Part shown: in pieces, positions 7,352 through 14,442 of the stretch
Position numbering within the stretch: position 1 is the stretch's first letter
Layout: each line of letters opens with the position of its first letter
Origin: Faucicola sp041855445
GTDB taxonomy: Bacteria; Pseudomonadota; Gammaproteobacteria; Pseudomonadales; Moraxellaceae
Direction: 5' to 3'
Assembly (NCBI GenBank): GCA_041855445.1
Contig: JBHAEG010000028.1
Location: forward strand, 1-15,339
Length of the DNA: 15,339 nucleotides
Notes under the pieces: generated by a model
Database searches by the model: none
What the model saw: only the letters and a program-made list of their open reading frames with translations
What the model was told of the DNA's origin: nothing
Program-made: the position numbers and the translations under genes

Positions 7352-8569
7352 ATGCCTGTTGGAAATGTTGAATTAGTACCCTTATTGCCAATTGCTGGGG
7401 TAAAAATTGGAATTACTAAAGCTCACGTTCGCTATGCTAATCGTAAAGATTTAACCGTGTTTGAAATTATTGACGGAGCAAATGTTGCTGTTGTTACCAC
7501 CCAAAACACATTTTGTGCGGCTCCTGTACAGTTAGTCAGAGAATTTATCCAAAATGCTACGCCTCGTTATTTACTCATTAATACTGGTAATGCAAATGCT
7601 GCCACAGGACAAGATGGTTTACAACGGGCTAAAGCTACTTGTCAAGCACTGGCAGAAAAAACACACGTTGCAACTGAACAAATTTTGCCTTACTCAACGG
7701 GGGTAATTGGTGAAGCTCTGCCAAGTGATAAAATTATTGCAGGTTTAGATGATGCGTTAGCTAATTTAACTACAGATAACTGGTTAAATGCTTCACATAG
7801 TATCATGACCACTGACACGACACCCAAAGGTCACAGCGTACAAGTGACTGTTGATGATGTGACATACACAGTGACAGGTATTAGTAAAGGGGCAGGCATG
7901 ATACGCCCAAACATGGCAACCATGCTAGGATTTGTAGCAACTGATGCCAATATTGATAAAGATTTATTACAACAAATCTTAGTTAAAGCCACTAATCAAT
8001 CATTTAATCGAATTACCATTGATGGTGATACTTCAACCAACGATTGTTGTACTCTAATCGCCACAGGACAAGCAAGCGATAATCTAATCAATACAGAAAA
8101 TCACCCACATTATTCAGCGATTTATCAAGCTATTTTACAAGTCATGATAAAAATCGCTCAATTAATCGTGCGTGATGGCGAGGGAGCAACTAAATTTATC
8201 ACTGTCAAAGTGACAGGCGGTGAAACCAGTCAAGAATGTGCTGATGTGGCATATGCTGTTGCTCATTCACCATTAGTAAAAACTGCCTTTTTTGCCAGCG
8301 ACCCAAATTGGGGTAGAATTTTAGCAGCAGTAGGTTATGCAGGTGTTCCTATTGAACAAAGCAATGTCAATGTTTATCTAGATAATGTCCAAATTTGTCA
8401 GCGTGGCGGTTTAGCCCCTGATTACAGTGAAGCAAAAGGGCAAGCTGTCATGAGTCGCCCAGAAATTACCATTCATATTGAACTGGGTAGAGGGCAGGCA
8501 AGCGATACCGTTTACACTTGTGATTTATCCTATGACTATGTAAAAATTAATGCGGATTATCGCAGTTAA
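7352..8569 (+). CDS. argJ: Bifunctional glutamate N-acetyltransferase / amino-acid N-acetyltransferase
   Basis: This 405-residue ArgJ makes N-acetylglutamate and ornithine by moving the acetyl group from N-acetylornithine to glutamate, giving the recycling form of arginine synthesis. Many members also use acetyl-CoA. The precursor cleaves itself before the nucleophile Thr, here T190 in RPNMATMLGF. The oxyanion-hole stretch STGVIG is at 115-120, and INTGNANAATG (76-86) and DPNWGRIL are further family signatures. Length matches full-length ArgJ. AAGGAA lies about 9 bases upstream of the ATG at 7352. The gene ends before a strong terminator at 8675-8713. Whether it has both activities cannot be decided from sequence by eye. 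Confidence 0.94.
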   Translation: MPVGNVELVPLLPIAGVKIGITKAHVRYANRKDLTVFEIIDGANVAVVTTQNTFCAAPVQLVREFIQNATPRYLLINTGNANAATGQDGLQRAKATCQALAEKTHVATEQILPYSTGVIGEALPSDKIIAGLDDALANLTTDNWLNASHSIMTTDTTPKGHSVQVTVDDVTYTVTGISKGAGMIRPNMATMLGFVATDANIDKDLLQQILVKATNQSFNRITIDGDTSTNDCCTLIATGQASDNLINTENHPHYSAIYQAILQVMIKIAQLIVRDGEGATKFITVKVTGGETSQECADVAYAVAHSPLVKTAFFASDPNWGRILAAVGYAGVPIEQSNVNVYLDNVQICQRGGLAPDYSEAKGQAVMSRPEITIHIELGRGQASDTVYTCDLSYDYVKINADYRS

Positions 8570-8674
8570 TACAAATGTTGATAATCCATAGTAACTTGCT
8601 TAAGTCTACATGATGACAAAATACGAAAATAACTTAACCTTGTTGCTATTAGATGTTAAATTAATACTCTAAAC

Positions 8675-8713
8675 AAAACAACTTAGATAATGGGTTTTAT
8701 CTAAGTTGTTTTT
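8675..8713. terminator. Rho-independent terminator after argJ
   Basis: A perfect 16-bp stem pairs 8675-8690 (AAAACAACTTAGATAA) with 8697-8712 around a 6-base loop (TGGGTT), ending in a T-run. The stop codon of argJ is about 105 bases upstream. The A-run on the left side could also let it work on the other strand. Confidence 0.85.
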
Positions 8714-8843
8714 AATTTAATAATAATAAAAATTATATAATTTTTGTTGCTAGAAATCGAGTAGATGTATCAATATATGACCATACCTCACTTGTTTCTA
8801 AACAATATTGCCTAATTCTATAAATAACTAGATATGTGTTAGA

Positions 8844-8872
8844 TTGTGTAAAATCGCTTGAATGCCTATCAT
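8844..8872 (+). promoter_or_regulatory. Candidate sigma70 promoter for the beta-helix protein gene
   Basis: TTGTGT (8844-8849) and TATCAT (8867-8872) are separated by exactly 17 bases. The -10 matches five of six consensus positions and the -35 only three. The expected transcript start is about 60 bases before the ATG at 8939. It lies downstream of the argJ terminator, which fits a separate transcript. Confidence 0.4.
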
Positions 8873-8938
8873 TTTTATTAGACAATGAAATCGCTGGAAG
8901 GGAAACAATAAACAAAATTATTATTATTGAGGTATTCA

Positions 8939-9436
8939 ATGAAATCTATATTTTCAACTATCGCAGTTGGTTCACTATTTGCTTTAGCATTAACAGGTAC
9001 AGCTCACGCAGGCGACTATAACTGTACCTCTAGCGTTGGTAATACTCGCATTGATGGCGATGTCGTTGTGCGTAATGCAACTTGTACTTTAAACGGCACT
9101 AGCGTTGATGGTAATGTTAAAGTATATGAGGGAGGCACATTAATTGCAAATAATGCAAAAGTTGATGGCGATGTTCAAGCTGACAAAGCTAAAGCTGTGA
9201 CTGTTAATGGTGGTAACATTAAAGGTAGCATTCAGGTAAAACAAAGTAGTGGTGCTATCCAAATTTCAAAAGCAACCGTAGATGGTGATATTCAATTATT
9301 TGACAATCGTGCTAATGCTCGAGTCGAAGGCAATACTGTAGACGGTAATTTACAATGTAAAGGTAACACAAGCCAAGTTACTGGTAAAGCAAACCGTGTA
9401 AAAGGCAATAAAGAAGACCAATGTCGTGCCTTATAA
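8939..9436 (+). CDS. Exported small beta-helix protein with seven regular rungs
   Basis: The 165-residue protein has a clear Sec signal peptide: positive N-terminus, hydrophobic core, and cleavage after AHA at residue 24. The mature part is a repeat of the form [V/I]-[D/K]-G-[D/N/S]-[V/I/L]. The leading V/I residues fall at about 38, 56, 75, 94, 114, 134 and 154, a period of 18-20. That is what a small right-handed beta-helix would give. Cysteines at 29, 49, 140 and 162 sit at the two ends and could form disulfides that cap it. The C-terminal style (GNLQCKGN...GNKEDQC) resembles uncharacterised exported proteins I recall from Acinetobacter and relatives. Function is unknown. I chose the ATG at 8939 because GAGG (8929-8932) precedes it with 6-base spacing. 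An upstream TTG at 8927 has no such support. It appears to be a single-gene transcript. Confidence 0.85.
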   Translation: MKSIFSTIAVGSLFALALTGTAHAGDYNCTSSVGNTRIDGDVVVRNATCTLNGTSVDGNVKVYEGGTLIANNAKVDGDVQADKAKAVTVNGGNIKGSIQVKQSSGAIQISKATVDGDIQLFDNRANARVEGNTVDGNLQCKGNTSQVTGKANRVKGNKEDQCRAL

Positions 9437-9475
9437 TCAATTAATACCAAATATAACATAAAATCAAATAGTATG

Positions 9476-9516
9476 CGTGCTAAGTATAAAAAACTAAATA
9501 CTTAGCACGTTTTTTT
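9476..9516 (+). terminator. Rho-independent terminator after the beta-helix protein gene
   Basis: A perfect 12-bp stem pairs CGTGCTAAGTAT (9476-9487) with 9498-9509 around a 10-base A-rich loop. Seven T residues follow (9510-9516). It lies about 40 bases after the stop codon. Confidence 0.9.
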
Positions 9517-9539
9517 ATTTAAATTTTATTATTGATAAA

Positions 9540-9565
9540 ACCGCCTTAAGTTTTCCCAAGACGGT
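9540..9565 (-). terminator. Probable terminator after the catalase gene
   Basis: On the minus strand, ACCGTCTT pairs with AAGGCGGT (one T-G wobble) around a 10-base loop, followed by TTTTAT. It begins about 26 bases past the catalase stop. The U-tract is short, so this is weaker than the other hairpins here. Confidence 0.65.
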
Positions 9566-9590
9566 CATAAATCTAGTGACAATCTACCAT

Positions 9591-11111
9591 TTATAAAAAG
9601 CTTGGTAAATGTTTTGCTGGGTCGCTTTCACGAGCATTTAACGCATCTTCTACCGTTAAACCTAATGCTTTTGCCACTCCTTCTGCATACGCTGGGTCAC
9701 AACGGTAACAATTGCGAATATGACGATATTTAATAAAATCATATGCATCGCCCATCGCTCGAGCCGTATTATCAAATAAAGCCTGTTTTTGTTCAGCATT
9801 CATCAGATTAAATAAAGCTCTTGGCTGGCTAAAATAATCGTTATCATCTTCTCGATAATCCCAATAATCTGCATTACCATTGATTTTTAAAGCGGGTTCT
9901 TTATATTGAGCTTGTTGTTGCCATTGGCTAAAGCTATTTGGTTCATAATGTAAGGTGCTACCATAATTGCCATCAACACGCCCTTGACCATCACGATGAT
10001 TACTATGTACTGGACAACGTGGTGCATTCACAGGAATTTGATGATGATTGACACCTAAACGATATCGTTGTGCATCTGCATAGTTAAATAAACGAGCTTG
10101 TAACATACGGTCTGGCGATACGCTAATACCAGGTACAACATTACTTGGTGCAAAAGCAGATTGCTCTACATCAGCAAAAAAGTTTTCAGGATTTTTATTT
10201 AGCTCAAACTCACCTACTTCAATCAACGGATAGTCTTTTTGTGACCATACTTTTGTTAAATCAAATGGGTGAAAATTCACGGTTTCAGCGTCCATTTCTG
10301 GCATAATTTGTATATACATTGTCCATTTTGGAAAGTCGCCCCGTTCAATCGCATCATATAAATCACGTTGATGACTTTCACGGTCTTGACCAATCAATTG
10401 TTCTGCTTCAGCATCTGTTAAATTTCTAATGCCTTGTTGAGTGCGAAAATGGAATTTAACCCAAAAACGTTCATTATTTGCATTGATAAAACTATAGGTG
10501 TGTGAGCCGTAACCATGCATATGACGATAGCTAGCAGGAATGCCTCGGTCACTCATCACGATGGTAACTTGATGAAATGCTTCTGGTAATAAGGTCCAAA
10601 AATCCCAATTATTATTAGCACTGCGTAAATTCGTGCGTGGGTCACGTTTTACCGCTTTGTTTAAATCAGGGAATTTGCGTGGGTCACGAAGGAAAAATAC
10701 AGGTGTATTATTACCAACCATATCCCAATTCCCTTCTTCAGTATAAAATTTTAAGGCAAACCCTCGAATATCTCGTTCGGCATCGGCGGCTCCTCGTTCA
10801 CCTGCAACAGTGGTAAAACGGGCAAACATATCGGTTTTTTTACCAACTTCACTAAAAATTTTAGCACGAGTATATTGGGTGATGTCTTGTGTTACGGTAA
10901 ATGTACCAAATGCTCCCGAACCTTTAGCGTGCATACGGCGTTCTGGAATGACTTCACGGACAAAGTTAGCAAGTTTTTCATTTAACCATAAATCTTGGGC
11001 AAGTAATGGACCTCTTGCACCTGCGGTTAAGCTGTTTTGATTATCCACAACGGGAGCCCCAAAAGCTGTTGTTAAATGTGTGACGGGACATTTTTTTATT
11101 TGGTCACTCAT
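9591..11111 (-). CDS. katA: Monofunctional haem catalase
   Basis: The 506-residue protein is a small-subunit catalase that breaks hydrogen peroxide into water and oxygen. The distal haem His is H61 in RRMHAKGSGAFG. The active-site Asn is N134 (or N135) in MVGNNTPVFF, and the proximal haem ligand is Y344 in RLFNYADAQRYRLG. The N-terminus (LTAGARGPLLAQD) and the HPFDLTKVW stretch are typical, and the length fits the short clade without the extra C-terminal domain. There is no signal peptide, so it is cytoplasmic. AAGGA lies about 10 bases before the ATG at 11111. It is transcribed away from ubiB and converges on the beta-helix gene. Peroxide control by OxyR is likely from family knowledge, but I could not find a convincing OxyR site. 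The symbol katA is by family. The local name may differ. Confidence 0.95.
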   Translation of the reverse strand: MSDQIKKCPVTHLTTAFGAPVVDNQNSLTAGARGPLLAQDLWLNEKLANFVREVIPERRMHAKGSGAFGTFTVTQDITQYTRAKIFSEVGKKTDMFARFTTVAGERGAADAERDIRGFALKFYTEEGNWDMVGNNTPVFFLRDPRKFPDLNKAVKRDPRTNLRSANNNWDFWTLLPEAFHQVTIVMSDRGIPASYRHMHGYGSHTYSFINANNERFWVKFHFRTQQGIRNLTDAEAEQLIGQDRESHQRDLYDAIERGDFPKWTMYIQIMPEMDAETVNFHPFDLTKVWSQKDYPLIEVGEFELNKNPENFFADVEQSAFAPSNVVPGISVSPDRMLQARLFNYADAQRYRLGVNHHQIPVNAPRCPVHSNHRDGQGRVDGNYGSTLHYEPNSFSQWQQQAQYKEPALKINGNADYWDYREDDNDYFSQPRALFNLMNAEQKQALFDNTARAMGDAYDFIKYRHIRNCYRCDPAYAEGVAKALGLTVEDALNARESDPAKHLPSFL

Positions 11112-11148
11112 GGCTATTTTCCTTGATTGGCTATGATGGTATGATTTG

Positions 11149-11154
11149 ATTATA
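11149..11154 (-). promoter_or_regulatory. katA: Candidate -10 element close to the catalase gene
   Basis: A perfect TATAAT on the minus strand lies about 38 bases upstream of the ATG at 11111. No good -35 precedes it at 16-18 bases. A poor -35 would suit an activator-dependent promoter, which is an inference. Confidence 0.35.
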
Positions 11155-11212
11155 ATGGATTTTTAAGATGTTAAAAAATAAATAGATTTTATCTTTTTGA
11201 TTTATTTTATTA

Positions 11213-11240
11213 ATTATAAATACTGATAGCGTTTTACCAA
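11213..11240 (-). promoter_or_regulatory. katA: Candidate sigma70 promoter for the catalase gene
   Basis: On the minus strand, TTGGTA (11235-11240) and TATAAT (11213-11218) are separated by 16 bases. It would give a leader of roughly 95 bases. Its -35 overlaps the -35 of the ubiB promoter on the other strand. Confidence 0.45.
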
Positions 11241-11261
11241 ATTTATCAATCGTGATATGAT
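11233..11261 (+). promoter_or_regulatory. ubiB: Candidate sigma70 promoter for ubiB-fetAB
   Basis: TTTACC (11233-11238) and TATGAT (11256-11261) are separated by 17 bases. Transcription would start near 11268, leaving only about 10 bases before the ATG at 11278, or about 28 before the in-frame ATG at 11296. Confidence 0.45.
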
Positions 11262-11277
11262 TGCTTAACATTCCAGC

Positions 11278-12936
11278 ATGATAAACCCAAACATTATGTT
11301 ACTTTCTCATCGCAAACGTTTATTACAACTTTGGCGGATTTCCGCTCATTATCGGTTAGACACTCATTTACCCATTGATGAGATACCACAACTTGCCCAA
11401 CTCGCCAAGCTTATTCGTTTACACCCTGCCAGCTATTTTCAAAAACCCAATCCCAATGGCTTAAAATTGGCCATTGAGGAAATGGGAACCTTATTTTTAA
11501 AGCTAGGGCAATTATTATCAACTCGGCGAGATTTAGTCAATCCCGAAATAATTGAACAGCTTATTCAATTACAAGATAATGTTAAACCTTTTGATGTTGA
11601 TATATTTATTCAACAAATTGAACAGCCTGAAAAACTTGGCGGATTGGGTAAACCTATCAAACAATTATTTGCCGAACTTGATAAAACCCCTTTGGCGGCC
11701 GCCTCAATCGCCCAAGTACATACTGCCCGTTTGCATGATGGTCGTGATGTGGTGGTAAAAGTCGTTCGCCCAACGATTAAACAGCAAATCATGACTGATT
11801 TTGAGTTATTACGAGATTTGGCTCAATGGTTATCCGCTCGATTAGAACAAGCTCGTGCCATACATTTAATTGAAATTGTAGAAGATTATCGACAAGTCAT
11901 GTTAAATGAACTTGATTTGACTTTAGAGGCGATGAATACGACTCAAATGCGAAATAATTTTTTGCATTCTGACATGATGTATGTCCCTGAAGTTTATCAG
12001 GTGAGTAAAAATGTGATGGTGTTAGAACGTATTCAAGGCGTGCCAATTTCACAAACACAAACGTTTGATAAATTAGGTTATGACCGTGCCAAACTTGCCG
12101 AAAAAGGTTTAACCATCTTTTTTACTCAAGTCTTTCGAGATAATTTTTTTCATGCTGATATGCACCCTGGCAATGTATTTGTAGAAACCTTGCCTGCCAA
12201 CACGCCCAATCCCAATCCTCGTTATATTGCCCTTGATTGTTCAATTGTTGGTGAGCTGTCCAAGTCTGACCAGTTACTTGTTGCACGTTTATTATTGTCC
12301 GTCATGAACAATAATTTTACAGGGTTAGTCAATGTGATTGCTCGTGCAGGCTGGATACCGCCACACACTGATAAATATGCCTTAACTCGGGATATGAAAC
12401 GTACCGTATCCCCCATGATTGCAAAACCAATCAATCAAATTGATTTTGCAGGTGTATTAATGCAGGTACTGGATATTGCTCGGCGTTATCATTTAGATAT
12501 TCCGCCACAATTAATGTTATTATTAAAAACGTTAGTTCATGTTGAGGGTTTGGGGCGTGATTTATATCCAGAACTAGATATTTGGTCACTTACTAAGCCA
12601 ATTTTAACCGATTGGCTAACACAACAATTTCACCCAAGCCAACAATTTAAAAAACTATACACACAATTACCAGAAATATTATTAAATGCTAATGATTTAC
12701 CACAACTAATCGATAATAGTTTACAAAGTTTAGCCAATTTAGGCAGTCATCAAAACCAACAACTACGAGAAATTCAACAATTACGGGCAGATATGCTCAA
12801 CAATCGCCGTCAAGATTGGCTGGCACTGGCTGGGTTTGCTGTGTGTATTGCGATTGCAACCCAAGTCATTTCATGGCTATCTCCTATTTTTTATTTATTA
12901 GCGTTGGCTTTTATTGTTTGGCGAATTTTAGGTTAG
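11278..12936 (+). CDS. ubiB: UbiB (AarF/ABC1 family) atypical kinase needed for ubiquinone synthesis
   Basis: The protein has up to 552 residues against about 546 for E. coli UbiB, and can be matched along its length. The family-specific KxGQ motif is K75-L-G-Q78, followed by LLSTRRDLV. The Ala-rich nucleotide loop is AAASIAQVH (140-148), the ATP-contacting Lys is K161 in VVKVVRP, the catalytic loop is HADMHPGN (292-299), and the metal-binding Asp is D320 in LDCSIVG. E. coli has DCG where this has DCS. Two C-terminal membrane helices (about 508-550) anchor it to the inner membrane. UbiB is an ATPase that helps the ubiquinone biosynthesis complex handle its lipid substrates. Neither candidate start (11278 or 11296) has a clear ribosome binding site. 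fetA follows after 9 bases, so the three genes are probably co-transcribed. Confidence 0.9.
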   Translation: MINPNIMLLSHRKRLLQLWRISAHYRLDTHLPIDEIPQLAQLAKLIRLHPASYFQKPNPNGLKLAIEEMGTLFLKLGQLLSTRRDLVNPEIIEQLIQLQDNVKPFDVDIFIQQIEQPEKLGGLGKPIKQLFAELDKTPLAAASIAQVHTARLHDGRDVVVKVVRPTIKQQIMTDFELLRDLAQWLSARLEQARAIHLIEIVEDYRQVMLNELDLTLEAMNTTQMRNNFLHSDMMYVPEVYQVSKNVMVLERIQGVPISQTQTFDKLGYDRAKLAEKGLTIFFTQVFRDNFFHADMHPGNVFVETLPANTPNPNPRYIALDCSIVGELSKSDQLLVARLLLSVMNNNFTGLVNVIARAGWIPPHTDKYALTRDMKRTVSPMIAKPINQIDFAGVLMQVLDIARRYHLDIPPQLMLLLKTLVHVEGLGRDLYPELDIWSLTKPILTDWLTQQFHPSQQFKKLYTQLPEILLNANDLPQLIDNSLQSLANLGSHQNQQLREIQQLRADMLNNRRQDWLALAGFAVCIAIATQVISWLSPIFYLLALAFIVWRILG

Positions 12937-12945
12937 CTAATTATT

Positions 12946-13611
12946 ATGTTAATATTTAATCATATTTCCTTAGCTTATCAGCACAAAATTTTATTAGATG
13001 ACTGCTCTGGGACGATACAATCAGGACAACGTATTGTTATGACTGGATTATCTGGCAGTGGTAAATCGTTGTTATTAAAAGTTCTTGCCTCACTTATTCC
13101 AGCAACACAAGGGCAATTAATATTACATCATCAATCATTTAATGACATGAGTCCAGCTGTTTGGCGGTCAAAAATCGGTTTTATTCAACAAGTACCTGAA
13201 TTAACCGAACCAAACGTTTTAGCAAATTTACAACTACCTTATCAATTTAATTTTTATAAAAATCAATCATTTGATAAAAATTGGCATATAAAACAATTAC
13301 AGCTTTTAGGTAAAAATGCAGATTTTTTACAACAATCCAGTCAAAATTTATCAGGTGGTGAACGCCAATTCGTTAATTTATTACGTTGTTTACAGTTATC
13401 GCCCGAAATTTTATTGTTAGATGAGCCAACTTCTGCATTAGACCCACTCAGCCGAGAACTGGTAGAAAACTTAGTGTTAGATTGGCAAGCAGATAATCCA
13501 ATGCGTAGCTTGGTTTGGGTAAGTCATGATACACAGCAAATTGATAAAATTTTATCTGGCTTTGGCGTACATTGGCAAATGCAGGCAGGCAAGCTATGTT
13601 GTTCAGTATGA
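12946..13611 (+). CDS. fetA: ABC transporter ATP-binding protein, FetA (iron export)
   Basis: The 221-residue ATPase has all expected motifs: Walker A GLSGSGKS (34-41), Q-loop near Q81-Q82, signature LSGGE (135-139), Walker B ILLLDEP with D159 and E160, and the switch His H194 in VSHD. The short length and the partner gene immediately downstream identify it as FetA (E. coli YbbL). With FetB it is reported to export iron and raise resistance to peroxide. It sits on the cytoplasmic side of the inner membrane. It starts 9 bases after ubiB, with only a weak ribosome binding site, which suggests coupling to the upstream gene. It overlaps the start of fetB by about 16 bases. Confidence 0.87.
   Translation: MLIFNHISLAYQHKILLDDCSGTIQSGQRIVMTGLSGSGKSLLLKVLASLIPATQGQLILHHQSFNDMSPAVWRSKIGFIQQVPELTEPNVLANLQLPYQFNFYKNQSFDKNWHIKQLQLLGKNADFLQQSSQNLSGGERQFVNLLRCLQLSPEILLLDEPTSALDPLSRELVENLVLDWQADNPMRSLVWVSHDTQQIDKILSGFGVHWQMQAGKLCCSV
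13587..13593 (+). promoter_or_regulatory. fetB: Ribosome binding site deciding the fetB start
   Basis: AGGCAAG lies 6 bases (from AGG) upstream of the ATG at 13596, inside the end of fetA. It favours 13596 over the ATG at 13608, which forms an ATGA overlap with the fetA stop. Confidence 0.45.
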
Positions 13612-14399
13612 TAACCATAACTGCTATTGTATTAACTTATACTCATGTGCTCATCGCTAGTTGTTTGATTTTACTGGTGTTATTTTTGCTTTATCAGTTA
13701 AAATTAGAGCTATCTCGACAAATTATTATTGCCAGTTTTCGCACTGTGGTTCAGCTAAGTTTAATTGGGTTAATTTTGGCGTGGATTTTTGCCCGTGAAC
13801 AATGGTATGAGGTACTAACAATTTTATCTATCATGACGATTATCGCCACTGTCACCGCGAAAAATCGTGTCAAAAAGCCTTATGTAGGTATAACTTGGGA
13901 TACATTATTAGCATTAGCGGGCAGTGCTTGGTTAGTGTTATTAGTCGGTGTTATTGTAGTCATGCAGGTGTCGCCGTGGTATCGACCACAGTTTATTATT
14001 CCTATTATGGGGCTAATTTTAGGGAATGCTTTAACGGGAATTTCGTTAAGTATGAACCAATTAATCGAAAATCTACATCGTGAACAAGCCAGTATTCATA
14101 TGCAATTGTCATTATCAGCAACACCTTGGGAGGCAAGTCGGCGATATGTTATATTGGCGATTAATAATGGTATCACACCAACGATTAATTCCATGATGGT
14201 GGTTGGCTTAGTCAGTTTACCTGGTATGATGACAGGGCAAATTTTGGCAGGAGCTGACCCGCAACAGGCTGTGCTTTATCAAATCGTTACCATGTTCTTT
14301 ATTACAGCAAGTAGTACGTTTGGTTGTGTACTGGCTTGTTTATTAATTTATCGACGATTTTTCAATAATCGACAACAATTTGTCATTCCAACATTATAA
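13596..14399 (+). CDS. fetB: ABC transporter permease, FetB (UPF0014 family, iron export)
   Basis: The roughly 267-residue hydrophobic protein has about seven membrane segments. The family signature is near its C-terminus: ATPWEASRR, then NNGITPTINSMMVVGLVSL, PGMMTGQILAGADP and YQIVTMFFI, matching FetB (YbbM). It is the inner-membrane partner of FetA. The first membrane segment begins right after the start (ITAIVLTYTHVLIASCLILL). Start choice is open: 13596 has an AGG-type ribosome binding site, while 13608 overlaps the fetA stop as ATGA (263 residues). Any start further upstream lies deep in fetA and adds only a polar tail. Family knowledge links FetAB to iron export under oxidative stress, which fits the catalase gene nearby. 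Confidence 0.87.
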   Translation: MLFSMITITAIVLTYTHVLIASCLILLVLFLLYQLKLELSRQIIIASFRTVVQLSLIGLILAWIFAREQWYEVLTILSIMTIIATVTAKNRVKKPYVGITWDTLLALAGSAWLVLLVGVIVVMQVSPWYRPQFIIPIMGLILGNALTGISLSMNQLIENLHREQASIHMQLSLSATPWEASRRYVILAINNGITPTINSMMVVGLVSLPGMMTGQILAGADPQQAVLYQIVTMFFITASSTFGCVLACLLIYRRFFNNRQQFVIPTL

Positions 14400-14408
14400 A
14401 AAAAATAG

Positions 14409-14414
14409 TATAAT
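14409..14414 (+). promoter_or_regulatory. Possible -10 element upstream of the 203-residue exported protein
   Basis: A perfect TATAAT lies just after the fetB stop and 29 bases before the ATG at 14443. No -35 is found at the usual distance (TTGTCA at 14380-14385 is 23 bases away), so the gene may instead be read through from fetB. Confidence 0.3.
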
Positions 14415-14430
14415 AAATTTAAATAAAATA

Positions 14431-14437
14431 AAGGAGG
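14431..14437 (+). promoter_or_regulatory. Strong ribosome binding site fixing the start at 14443
   Basis: AAGGAGG, a full anti-16S complement, lies 5 bases before the ATG. It rules out the upstream TTG at 14380, which falls inside fetB. It is the strongest ribosome binding site I saw in the window. Confidence 0.8.
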
Positions 14438-14442
14438 ATAAA

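Larger units (their letters stand above)
8570..8938. other. Intergenic region of 369 bases between argJ and the beta-helix protein gene
   Basis: I see no supported gene here. The stretch holds the argJ terminator (8675-8713), a candidate promoter for the next gene (8844-8872) and its ribosome binding site (8929-8932). Two short reading frames (8733-8939 minus, 8836-9021 plus) lack ribosome binding sites and recognisable protein character. Bases 8570-8674 show nothing I can name. Confidence 0.6.

Noticed and set aside
8733..8939. Minus-strand open frame of 68 codons with a hydrophobic start, ending near the argJ terminator
   Set aside because: It starts with TTG, has no ribosome binding site, and covers the promoter and leader of the beta-helix gene. 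Nothing in the protein is recognisable.
8836..9021. Plus-strand open frame of 61 codons overlapping the beta-helix protein gene
   Set aside because: It overlaps the signal-peptide region of a well-supported gene in another frame and has no ribosome binding site.
10810..11040. Plus-strand open frame inside katA
   Set aside because: Antisense shadow of the conserved N-terminal catalase region.
11225..11247. GATA...TATC dyad in the katA-ubiB intergenic region as an OxyR site
   Set aside because: Only the outer four bases are symmetric; the four-half-site spacing expected for OxyR is not there.
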